From NCBI GenBank assembly GCA_013360985.1, contig JABWAM010000063.1, positions 1 through 10,987 on the forward strand: a stretch of 10,987 nucleotides of DNA, in the 5' to 3' direction. The notes below the pieces were generated by a model. The model had not been told where the DNA came from, searched no databases, and saw only the letters and a program-made list of their open reading frames with translations. The DNA is from Verrucomicrobiia bacterium (GTDB taxonomy: Bacteria; Verrucomicrobiota; Verrucomicrobiia; JABWAM01). Each line of letters opens with the position of its first letter. Position 1 is the stretch's first letter. Shown in pieces: positions 1 to 6,468 of this stretch. The position numbers were made by a program, and so were the translations under genes.

Positions 1-735
1 CGCGCCGCCGACTGCCGCGATCCCGCCGCCGCCCGCCGCGCGTGCGCCGGCGATTTCGATGCCGTCGTGTTTTCGCTCGCCGCCCACGGCGCGGCCCCTC
101 GCGAGATTTACATAGATGCCGTGCGCCACGTCCTGGATGCGATCGAGCGAAAGCTTCCGCGTTTCTTCGCGTTCACCGGAAGCACCTCGGTCTACGGCTG
201 CTCCAGCGATGGCTGGATCGCCGAAGAGGCCGAGCCGTCGCCTGCCACACCCAACGCCCGCATTCTCCTCGAGGCGGAACGCCGGCTCGCCGAACGCGCG
301 AAAGGACGTTTCGCCGTCGCGCTCCTTCGCCTCAGCGGAATCTACGGCCCCGGACGCTCCCATCTCCTCGACCGCCTCCGCGGCGGCGCGGAGACGATTC
401 CTGGATCGGCGGACGCCTGGATGAACCGGATCTATCGTGATGACGCCGCCTCCGCTCTCGAGCATCTCCTCTTCCATCCTTTCCCCGCGGCCGCCTGCGA
501 AATTTTCAACGTGACGGATAACGCTCCCGCGCGCCGCGGCGAGGTCGTGGGATGGATTTGCGCGCGCCTCGGGCGCGCTCCGCCGCGTTTCGAGGCGGCC
601 GCCTCTTCATCGCGCCACGGAGCGGACGCGAACCGCCGCCTCTCCAATGCGCGCTTGCGCGCGCTGGGTTGGGCGCCGAAGTTTCCGACGTACCGCGAGG
701 GGTTCGGCGCGCTGATGAGGGAACGCGGCGGCTGA
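1..735 (+). CDS. Atypical SDR / NAD-dependent epimerase-like protein, 5' truncated by window
   Basis: The reading frame is open from base 1, so the start and the N-terminal GxxGxxG dinucleotide-binding loop lie outside the window; 244 codons are visible. Seen: a beta-strand ending DAVVFSLAAH, then GSTSVYG (codons 60-66), a TPNARILLEAE segment (codons 83-93), LRLSGIYGPGR (about codons 111-120), NRIYRDDAA and FNVTDN. These match, in order, an extended or atypical SDR fold of the YeeZ-like kind (family knowledge). The usual YxxxK catalytic pair is not visible where expected; R87-xxx-E91 occupies that place, so classical epimerase chemistry is doubtful. The C-terminus (LGWAPKFPTYREGFGALM) is typical of sugar-nucleotide epimerase-like proteins. 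The substrate cannot be read from the sequence. A hairpin terminator starts on the stop codon, so this is the last gene of its transcript. Confidence 0.85.
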   Translation, partial: RAADCRDPAAARRACAGDFDAVVFSLAAHGAAPREIYIDAVRHVLDAIERKLPRFFAFTGSTSVYGCSSDGWIAEEAEPSPATPNARILLEAERRLAERAKGRFAVALLRLSGIYGPGRSHLLDRLRGGAETIPGSADAWMNRIYRDDAASALEHLLFHPFPAAACEIFNVTDNAPARRGEVVGWICARLGRAPPRFEAAASSSRHGADANRRLSNARLRALGWAPKFPTYREGFGALMRERGG

Positions 736-768
736 AGGGCCGCCTCCGCCGCGTTTCGGGCGGCCTTT
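735..768 (+). terminator. Rho-independent terminator after the SDR gene
   Basis: Bases 735-744 pair with 759-768 in a 10-bp stem containing one G-T pair, with a 14-nt loop, followed by TTTCCTTTTC on the plus strand. It begins on the last base of the SDR stop codon and lies between two convergent genes. Read on the minus strand it could also stop the 774-1163 transcript, although the T-tract is poorer on that side. Confidence 0.7.
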
Positions 769-773
769 CCTTT

Positions 774-1163
774 TCACATCAACCCGAGTTTTTCGAGCTG
801 ATCGAGGCGCGCGTCGTTCTTTTCGTCGATGATCTCCCGACAGCCCGGCGCCCCCTCGAGAATATCGCGGCAGAGTGATGCGCCGCTTTTCGGAGCGAGT
901 CCGCTGGTCTCGACCACGCGCCGATCCATCGTCACATAAACCCAGGCGAACTGTCCTCCCGAGAGGATCCGAAACTGCAAATCCCGCTGCCAGACAATTT
1001 CACTCACGCCGCGCACCGAGAGCGTGAGGGCCTGCGGCCCGTTCCCCGCCGTTTGCTCGACCGCTCCGAATCGATCGAGCCATGAACAGACGATGCCTTC
1101 GATCCGCTCTCGATTGAGCGGCTCTTGAAACAGGCCCACATATCCCGCGCGCTCAAGGCTCAT
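774..1163 (-). CDS. Hypothetical protein, 129 aa
   Basis: I do not recognise a family. The ATG at 1163 is the only start in the frame: the next in-frame codons upstream contain no ATG, GTG or TTG before a stop. No clear Shine-Dalgarno sequence precedes it. The product looks soluble, with no signal peptide or membrane segment. It has an N-terminal helical part (LNRERIEGIVCSWLDRF), a middle part that reads like beta-strands (ALTLSVRGV, LQFRILSGG, FAWVYVTMD), and a charged C-terminus ending in a short amphipathic helix (NDARLDQLEKLGL). Codon choice is coherent with the neighbours (third positions mostly G/C), and amino-acid composition is balanced, which argues that it is a real gene rather than a shadow frame. 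It is convergent with the SDR gene, 38 nt apart, and shares the hairpin between them. Confidence 0.6.
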   Translation of the reverse strand: MSLERAGYVGLFQEPLNRERIEGIVCSWLDRFGAVEQTAGNGPQALTLSVRGVSEIVWQRDLQFRILSGGQFAWVYVTMDRRVVETSGLAPKSGASLCRDILEGAPGCREIIDEKNDARLDQLEKLGLM

Positions 1164-1450
1164 GGATCGCCAAGGTATCCCGCGAGAGGCTTCAAGCCAA
1201 GCGCGGGAGGCACTCCTCGCCTAGATCTTTCACACGCTTCGGGTGAAATCTCCACTCGAAAGGCCGAAACGCCTTGTTCCCAAGACGCGTGGGAGCGGCC
1301 TCGCCATTGGGAAGTGGGAAAACATGCGGGATCAATCCCGCGGAAAACGGGCGGGAGCGTATCCTGCGGGAAAAACGCCGGCGCGCGAAACCTCGCGTCG
1401 CGTGCGGTGTTGGACATGGAAGACGGCATGTTCGATGATCCCTGGAACCC
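1164..1450. other. Intergenic region with short inverted repeats, no convincing gene
   Basis: About 290 bases between a leftward and a rightward gene, so promoters for both may lie here. Frames are open on both strands, but they are rich in Arg, Ser and Pro and show no recognisable domain, so I treat them as shadows. Seen: TTCCCAA at 1277-1283 inverted as TTGGGAA at 1307-1313; a compact palindrome GCGGGATCAATCCCGC at 1326-1341; and GGGAGCG at 1291-1297 and again at 1353-1359, each followed by a GGGAA sequence. This resembles the GTGGGAGCGGCC-type repetitive extragenic palindromes of other GC-rich genomes, but with only one locus in view that remains a guess. Confidence 0.45.
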
Positions 1451-1819
1451 ATGATCTCTCTCCCTCCCGATTGGAAAGACGATGCGGCGCTATGGAAGGC
1501 GCTCGGTCGTTTGCCGCGCGCGCAACCCTCTTCGCGGTTCGCCGCGGAAATTCGCGCGCGCCGCGAAGAAGCGCGCCAGCCTTCCGCCGGGCCTCTTCGT
1601 CGCGTCCTGATCTCTCTCCACGACTGGATCACGATGCCGCGTTCGACGCCTCGTTGGGCGGTCGCCGCCGCCGCCGGAGTTGCCTGCTTGACACTCGGCT
1701 TTTTCCTCCAAACTTCTGTCGGCCCCGCGGCTTCAATCCGCGGAGAAGGGGAAGCCCTGGCGCGAAATTTCGACCTGATCCAGAATCTCGACGTCATCGA
1801 ACATCTCGACCAACTCTAA
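1451..1819 (+). CDS. Small single-pass membrane protein, anti-sigma-factor-like
   Basis: 122 aa. The ATG at 1451 is set by an in-frame stop at 1436-1438; the ribosome site is weak. Seen: an N-terminal cytoplasmic part with a LWKALGRLPRAQPSSRFAAEI segment (residues 14-34), then a charged linker, one membrane helix at about 69-87 (WAVAAAAGVACLTLGFFLQ), and a short outer tail ending NLDVIEHLDQL. Small proteins of this design commonly sit beside ECF sigma factors in Verrucomicrobiota, upstream of a repeat protein like the next gene (family knowledge). A role as anti-sigma factor or membrane regulator is therefore inferred. No sigma factor gene is visible upstream, which weakens the inference. The next gene starts 13 nt after its stop, so the two are probably co-transcribed. 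Confidence 0.75.
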   Translation: MISLPPDWKDDAALWKALGRLPRAQPSSRFAAEIRARREEARQPSAGPLRRVLISLHDWITMPRSTPRWAVAAAAGVACLTLGFFLQTSVGPAASIRGEGEALARNFDLIQNLDVIEHLDQL

Positions 1820-1822
1820 ACC

Positions 1823-1826
1823 GGAG
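1823..1826 (+). promoter_or_regulatory. Ribosome binding site GGAG for the repeat protein
   Basis: GGAG lies 6 nt before the ATG at 1833 and supports that start over the internal in-frame ATG at 1857, which has no such site. Confidence 0.6.
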
Positions 1827-1832
1827 CCACGC

Positions 1833-2624
1833 ATGATCTCCTCACGTTTCCTTCCGATGTCCACGTTGCGCGCCGTCGCGGCGAGCTTCGTTTTCGCCTT
1901 GCCTCTCGCCGCGCAAGATCGTCCTTCCTCCTCGACCTCTCCCGACGGCGGCCGACGCCTCCGCATGGATCTCTCGGCGGAACAGCGCCAGCAGGCCCTT
2001 CGCTTCTTTGAAGAAGCCGACGCCATGACGCCGGAGGAGCGGCGGAAGGCGCTTCAAAACCAGCCGTTTTTCAAGGAGCTTTCCGCGGAGCAACAGCAAC
2101 GGATGCTTGAAAAGGCCGAACGCCCTCGCGGCCATGGGCCGGGCCGCGGCGGGCCCGGGCGAGGCCTGGGGATGTCCCCCGAGATGCGCGAGAAGTTCGA
2201 GAAGATGAACCCCGAGGAGAAGGCGCAATTCCACGAGAAAATGCGGCAGCAGCGCGCCAAGTTCCGCGAGAAGTTTCAACAACTGACTCCGGAGGAGAAA
2301 CAGCAGATCAAGGAGTTTCACGAAAAAGCGTCTTCGATGACTCCCGAACAACGGCAAGCGGCGATGGAGAAACTCCCGGTCTTCAAAGAGATGTCGCCCG
2401 AGCAGCGGCAGGCATTCGAACGACGCCGCGAGCGTCTCGCCAAGATGTCGCCCGAGGAGCGCGAAAGGGTGCAGCAGAACTTCAAACGCTGGCAGAAGAT
2501 GTCGCCCGAGGAACGTCAGAACGCCCGCGAAAAACTCAGGACGCGGCGGAAGACTGGAGGCGGAGGCGAAGCGACGGACGCCCAGCCTCCGGCCGCCGCC
2601 TCACCCTCTCCCGCCGCGCCCTAA
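1833..2624 (+). CDS. Secreted Glu/Arg/Gln-rich 18-residue-repeat protein (DUF3106-like)
   Basis: 263 aa. A signal peptide is visible at residues 1-27 (hydrophobic LRAVAASFVFALPLAAQ, probable cleavage after LAA), so the protein should be periplasmic or exported. The mature part is almost entirely charged helix made of a repeat beginning [M/L]-[S/T]-[P/A]-E-[E/Q]-[R/K/Q]. Repeat starts fall at residues 47, 65, 83, then 151, 169, 187, 205 and 223, exactly 18 apart within each block. The blocks are separated by a Gly/Pro/Arg linker (about 97-113, GPGRGGPGRG) and two irregular copies at 114 and 125. The tail is low-complexity Ala/Pro/Ser. Such proteins are annotated as DUF3106-like; their function is unknown, and a metal- or protein-binding envelope role resembling CpxP/Spy-type helical proteins is only a guess. 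It is probably in one operon with the preceding membrane protein, and may be its partner or regulon member. Confidence 0.8.
   Translation: MISSRFLPMSTLRAVAASFVFALPLAAQDRPSSSTSPDGGRRLRMDLSAEQRQQALRFFEEADAMTPEERRKALQNQPFFKELSAEQQQRMLEKAERPRGHGPGRGGPGRGLGMSPEMREKFEKMNPEEKAQFHEKMRQQRAKFREKFQQLTPEEKQQIKEFHEKASSMTPEQRQAAMEKLPVFKEMSPEQRQAFERRRERLAKMSPEERERVQQNFKRWQKMSPEERQNAREKLRTRRKTGGGGEATDAQPPAAASPSPAAP
2337..2552 (+). repeat. Four 54-bp tandem coding repeats
   Basis: The 18-residue protein repeat is also visible in DNA. Units start at 2337, 2391, 2445 and 2499, and the last three each begin with ATGTCGCCCGAG. A weaker unit starts at 2283. Near-identity at the unit starts suggests duplication or gene conversion within the array. 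Confidence 0.7.
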
Positions 2625-2813
2625 CCCGCATGTTTCCCCCTTTCCGGCGGGGAACCATACGCCTCGCCACCCACCTCATCCCAGAGGTCAGGGAACAAGG
2701 GTGGTCCCGAAAAGAGGGCGCGGTTTGTCCGTCGCGGACGCAGAAAGGGGAATCTTTCGTCTTGGAAAGGCGGGGCATCCAGGCTAGCGTTCCCCGCTTG
2801 ATTTTTGGATTCC
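2625..2813. other. Spacer between the repeat-protein gene and the glycosylase gene
   Basis: 189 bases without a convincing gene. Just after the stop codon a 7-bp stem with one bulge can form (2632-2639 with 2649-2655, GTT(T)CCCC/GGGGAAC), but no T-run follows. A small perfect hairpin GTCCG-tcg-CGGAC lies at 2727-2739. The stronger hairpin at 2768-2806 is listed separately. A poor promoter-like pair, TTGGAA at 2763 and TAGCGT 17 bases on, is too weak to call. Confidence 0.5.
2768..2806 (+). terminator. Hairpin with T-run just ahead of the glycosylase start
   Basis: GCGGGG (2770-2775) pairs with CCCCGC (2792-2797), extended by a G-T and an A-T pair to 8 bp, with a 16-nt loop and then five Ts (2802-2806). 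It fits a rho-independent terminator for the upstream two-gene unit. It ends only 7 nt before the preferred ATG of the next gene, so it may instead act as an attenuator or a start-site-occluding hairpin. Confidence 0.5.
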
Positions 2814-3659
2814 ATGACTGCACGCCTCGATCCTGATGCCGTTCTTGTCGCCGTCCAATTCCTCGAACAGGAGCGCGCGAAGGGCGTGCGCTTCTTGAGG
2901 TTCGATCCGGACCTTGCCCGCGAATGGGAGGAGGCCGCCGGACGGTTGGTCGAGGGGCACCCCATTCCCGCGACGCCTCCTCCCCCGCAGGCGGCCCTCG
3001 CCCCCGCGAAGCATTCGGCGCGCCGATCCGCCCTCGACGCCCTTCGCCCCAAGGTCTTGGCCTGCATCCAGTGTCCCCATCTCGCGCGCCGCCGCAAGCA
3101 GGTTGTTTTCGGCGTCGGCAATCCGGACGCCGAACTGATGTTTGTCGGCGAGGCGCCGGGCGCCGAGGAGGACCTCCAGGGCGAACCTTTCGTCGGACGG
3201 GCCGGCCAACTTCTCACCAAGGTGATCCAGGCCATGGGCATGACCCGCGAGGAGGTTTATATCGGCAATGTCCTCAAGTGCCGGCCCGACGTGGAGACGC
3301 CGACCGGAAACCGCAAGCCGACTCCGGCGGAAATGGCGACCTGCCTGCCCTGGCTTCGCGAGCAGATCAAAATCATCGCTCCCCGGGTCCTTGTCGCCCT
3401 CGGTGATACCGCGGTCAAAGGGCTTTGCCCCGAGATCGCCACAGGGATCACCCGGCTGCGGGGAAAGTGGCTCGACTTCGGCGGCACCCCGCTGATGCCC
3501 ACCTTCCATCCAGCCTATCTGCTGCGGAATCCCGCTCCCGCGGTGAAACGCCAGTGGTGGGAAGACATGCTCGCCGTGCTGGAGAAACTCCAGCGGCCGA
3601 TCACGGAAAAGCAGCGGGGATATTTCCGCTCCGTCGCAACCTCTCGTCTGGAGAGCTGA
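2814..3659 (+). CDS. udg: Family 4 (iron-sulfur) uracil-DNA glycosylase
   Basis: 281 aa from the ATG at 2814; a TTG three codons earlier is in frame but overlaps the T-run of the hairpin. The enzyme removes uracil from DNA to start base-excision repair. Seen: four cysteines suited to a 4Fe-4S cluster, C84-xx-C87 and C156-x20-C177 (the latter within KCRPDVETPTGNRKPTPAEM); the uracil-binding GEAPGAEEDLQGEPFVGRAG block (112-131); NVLKCRP; LVALGDTA (193-200); and the FHPAYLLRN motif (231-239) with the catalytic-site histidine. These are the hallmark motifs of family 4 UDG (family knowledge). The first 75 residues are an extra charged and then proline-rich N-terminal region, seen in some bacterial members, sometimes annotated as resembling a phage SPO1 polymerase-related domain. 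The transporter gene follows after 19 nt, so co-transcription is likely though the functions are unrelated. Confidence 0.93.
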   Translation: MTARLDPDAVLVAVQFLEQERAKGVRFLRFDPDLAREWEEAAGRLVEGHPIPATPPPPQAALAPAKHSARRSALDALRPKVLACIQCPHLARRRKQVVFGVGNPDAELMFVGEAPGAEEDLQGEPFVGRAGQLLTKVIQAMGMTREEVYIGNVLKCRPDVETPTGNRKPTPAEMATCLPWLREQIKIIAPRVLVALGDTAVKGLCPEIATGITRLRGKWLDFGGTPLMPTFHPAYLLRNPAPAVKRQWWEDMLAVLEKLQRPITEKQRGYFRSVATSRLES

Positions 3660-3678
3660 AGACTCGTTTCTCACGCGC

Positions 3679-6429
3679 ATGAGTGTCGCCGAAAGGTTTC
3701 GTGCCCGCTTTCTCCGCGGCGTCGCGCGCGCGGTCGCGCGCTTCGCTTGGCCGATCGTTCTCGCAAGCGTCGCGCTCGCGGCGGGCTCGGTCTGGATCAC
3801 GATCAAACACCTCGCCTTTACGAGCAATCCGAACGACCTGCTCGAATCGGATGAGGGCTACCACCGTCTTTACCTCGAATACACCCGCGAGTTCCGTTCC
3901 GAAGAGGATTATATCCTGGTCGTCGCGGGCCCGCAGTTCGAGGAGAACCGCGACTGCGTCAATTTTCTCGCGGAACGCCTCCGCGCCCGCGCCGATCTCT
4001 TCCGCAAGGTTTTCTCTCATATCGACTTTGGCGATCTCCTCGATCGCGGCCTCCTCTTTCTCGAAACCTCCCAACTCGAGGAGATCGAGAAGGAGATGGC
4101 CAAGCAGATCGGCAACTCCCTCGGCGCGATGGGCAAGCAGCGGAATGTCAACCTGACCGGTCTGCTCACCGAGGCCGCCCTCCGCCTCGACCCGAAAAAT
4201 CTCCGGAAGAACAAGGATGAAGAGGGCCTCGATCGTTTCGCCGACGAATTCGTCCAGAGCCTCGAGGCGCTCGCCGACCGGCTCGAGGGGAAGAAGGCGG
4301 TCAAGGCGGTGAGCTTCGGCAACTTCCTCGCCGAGAAGGCCGAGTTCGCCGACATGCAGCATCAGCAGGCCGTCAACGAATACCTCGCGCTCGAGGACGG
4401 AAAAATCCTTTTGGTGATGGTCGCGTCGCCCAAGACTCAGGCGAGTTTCGGAGGGCACGACGACGCGATCCAGCCGCTCCGAGAAATCGTCGCCGAGGCG
4501 CGCGCGAAATATCCCCGCCTCCAGATCGGCCTCACCGGCGAACCCGCGCTCAGCGAGGACGAATCCGTCGCCAGCACCCGCGATACCACGATCGCCTCGA
4601 TCGTCACCTTCATCCTGATCGCCGCGCTCTTCGGGTTTTCCTACCGCGAGTTTTCTCGGCCGGCGCTGGCCATCGGCGTGCTCGTCGTCGGCGTCTGTTG
4701 GACGATGGGATTCACCACGCTCGGCGTGGGACGCCTGAACATTTTGAGCGTGACGTTCATCCCGATGATTCTCGGTCTGGGAATCGATTTCGGCATCCAG
4801 ATTCTCGGCCGTTACGAGGAGGAGTTGCCCGGCGCGCCGGATACGGTAACCGCCATCGCGAACACCCTCGGCCACACGGGCAACGCGATCTTGACGGGAG
4901 GGAGCACCACGGCGCTCGCGTTCTATACGATGTGCTTCAACCAGTTCACGGGTCTGCGCGAGATGGGGCTCATCAGCGGCACCGGCATCCTCTTCTGCAT
5001 GGCCGCCAACCTGACCCTCCTCCCCGCCCTGCTTCACCTGCGGGACCGGCGAAGCTGGACGACGCGCCGCGTGCCCAAAAGTCAGCAGTATGAAAAGCAT
5101 CACCTCTTCGATCGGATCGTCCTCGACCACGCCGGTGTCGTCATTGCCGTTGCCGTCGCGATCACCCTGCTCGCCGCCGCCGCCGCGCCGCTCGCGCGAT
5201 TCGATTACAATCTCCTCAACCTCCAGAATCCCACTCTCGAATCGGTGAAGTTCGAGCGCAAACTCATCGATTCGAAGGGTTCCCATTCCGTCATCTTCGC
5301 CGCGTCGCTCTGCAAGGATCTCGCCGAAGCCACTAAACGCGCCGAGCAGTTCCGCAAACTGCCCTCCGTCCAGGAGGTTCTCAGCCTCACCGAAATCGTC
5401 CCGCACGATCAGGAGCGAAAGCTTGAAATCATCACGCGGATCAAGGCTCACCTGGAATCGGTGCGCATCCCGAAAAATGGCGACCGCGTCGACGTCGCGG
5501 AGAATATTCGCGTCATCCGACAGCTTCGCGCGAACTGCGAAAAGACGTGGAAGAAGGCGCGCGCCTGGGGCTCCAACGCGCAGCGCGAAGGCGCCGACGA
5601 GTTCTTCGGCAAGCTCCTCCGCGCCATGGACCGCGCGCTTCCCGTGCTGGAGAAAATGGACCAGAAACGGGCGGAGGCCCTGCTTGGCGCGTACCAAACG
5701 CAACTCTTCGGCGAGCTTCGCAAGAACCTCGAATTCCTCAAGCGCCAGAAGGTGGACCGAAGCATCACCGTGGACGATCTTCCGCAAAGCATGAAGGATC
5801 AGTTCATCGGCCGCACCGGCCGCATCCTTCTGCAAATCTATCCCCGGGAAGACATCTGGGATCGCGATCCGCTCGATCGTTTCGTCCACGACCTCCGCCG
5901 CGTGGATCCCGACGTGACCGGCACGCCCATCCAGAACTACGAATATATCGAACTGCTCAAAACGAGTTACGAGCAGGCGGGGCTCTACGCGCTCGCGATG
6001 ATCCTCTTCCTGGTCTTCATCCACTTCCGCAAGATCAGCCACGGTCTCGTGACGCTTCTGCCGCTCCTCCTCGGCATCCTTTGGATGGTTGGCGCGATGC
6101 CGTTGCTGGATCTCCCGTTCAACCCCGCGAACATCGTCGCCCTGCCGCTGATCATCGGCATCGGAGTCGCCTTCGGCGTCTACGCGGTGGACCGCTATCG
6201 GGAGAGCCGTTCGCCCGCCCTGTTTTCCACGAGCACGGGCAAGGCGATCCTCTTGTCGGGCCTTACCACGATCTGTGGTTTCGGCAGCCTCGCCTTCGCC
6301 ACGCATCGCGGGATCGCCAGTTTGGGCGCGCTCATGTCTCTCGGCGTGGCGCTCTGCATGGTCACCTCGCTCTACGTCTGCCCCGCGGTCCTGAAGGTCG
6401 TCGGCCGCCGCGGAGTCAAGATTCGATAA
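3679..6429 (+). CDS. RND/MMPL superfamily transporter, HpnN-like
   Basis: 916 aa. The fold is two RND halves. Membrane helix 1 is at about residues 22-47; a first periplasmic domain follows (about 48-300); a helix bundle spans about 303-458; helix 7 lies at about 484-506; a second large and partly coiled-coil periplasmic domain runs to about 760; and a final bundle covers about 764-910. The first half holds the RND signature GLGIDFGIQILGRYEE with D370. The equivalent second-half stretch is GIGVAFGVYAVDRYRE, with A831 where the Asp would be. Segment order and the LLQIYPREDIWDRDPLDRF region resemble HpnN, which moves hopanoids to the outer membrane in other bacteria. No hopanoid genes are in view, so the lipid cargo is inferred. 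The gene lies 19 nt after udg and is convergent with the kinase gene. The start has no strong ribosome site, but the ATG begins the coherent N-terminus. Confidence 0.88.
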   Translation: MSVAERFRARFLRGVARAVARFAWPIVLASVALAAGSVWITIKHLAFTSNPNDLLESDEGYHRLYLEYTREFRSEEDYILVVAGPQFEENRDCVNFLAERLRARADLFRKVFSHIDFGDLLDRGLLFLETSQLEEIEKEMAKQIGNSLGAMGKQRNVNLTGLLTEAALRLDPKNLRKNKDEEGLDRFADEFVQSLEALADRLEGKKAVKAVSFGNFLAEKAEFADMQHQQAVNEYLALEDGKILLVMVASPKTQASFGGHDDAIQPLREIVAEARAKYPRLQIGLTGEPALSEDESVASTRDTTIASIVTFILIAALFGFSYREFSRPALAIGVLVVGVCWTMGFTTLGVGRLNILSVTFIPMILGLGIDFGIQILGRYEEELPGAPDTVTAIANTLGHTGNAILTGGSTTALAFYTMCFNQFTGLREMGLISGTGILFCMAANLTLLPALLHLRDRRSWTTRRVPKSQQYEKHHLFDRIVLDHAGVVIAVAVAITLLAAAAAPLARFDYNLLNLQNPTLESVKFERKLIDSKGSHSVIFAASLCKDLAEATKRAEQFRKLPSVQEVLSLTEIVPHDQERKLEIITRIKAHLESVRIPKNGDRVDVAENIRVIRQLRANCEKTWKKARAWGSNAQREGADEFFGKLLRAMDRALPVLEKMDQKRAEALLGAYQTQLFGELRKNLEFLKRQKVDRSITVDDLPQSMKDQFIGRTGRILLQIYPREDIWDRDPLDRFVHDLRRVDPDVTGTPIQNYEYIELLKTSYEQAGLYALAMILFLVFIHFRKISHGLVTLLPLLLGILWMVGAMPLLDLPFNPANIVALPLIIGIGVAFGVYAVDRYRESRSPALFSTSTGKAILLSGLTTICGFGSLAFATHRGIASLGALMSLGVALCMVTSLYVCPAVLKVVGRRGVKIR

Positions 6430-6454
6430 CCCGCGAGCCCCTCGGTCCCGCGGG
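6430..6454. terminator. Possible hairpin between convergent transporter and kinase genes
   Basis: CCCGCG (6430-6435) pairs with CGCGGG (6449-6454) around a 13-nt loop directly after the transporter stop codon. No T-run follows on either strand, so a terminator role is weakly supported. The whole spacer is only 39 nt. Confidence 0.3.
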
Positions 6455-6468
6455 GGCGCAAAGGCGCG

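Noticed and set aside
1410..1439. A promoter-like pair TTGGAC (1410) and GATGAT (1434) before the membrane-protein gene
   Set aside because: Match to consensus is poor and the implied leader would be only a few bases; not distinguishable from chance.
1192..1836. Open frames of about 200 codons on both strands across 1192-1836
   Set aside because: Both are Arg/Ser/Pro-rich shadows of the membrane-protein gene and the repeat region; neither shows a domain or ribosome site.
1971..2552. The periodic 54-bp units viewed as a CRISPR-like or noncoding repeat array
   Set aside because: The period is in frame, the units encode a consistent protein repeat, and there are no unique spacers.
3601..6306. 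A 901-codon open frame on the minus strand opposite the transporter gene
   Set aside because: It mirrors a gene with clear RND motifs, its product is a low-complexity Glu/Arg/Asp-rich chain with no domain, and such long antisense frames are common in GC-rich DNA.
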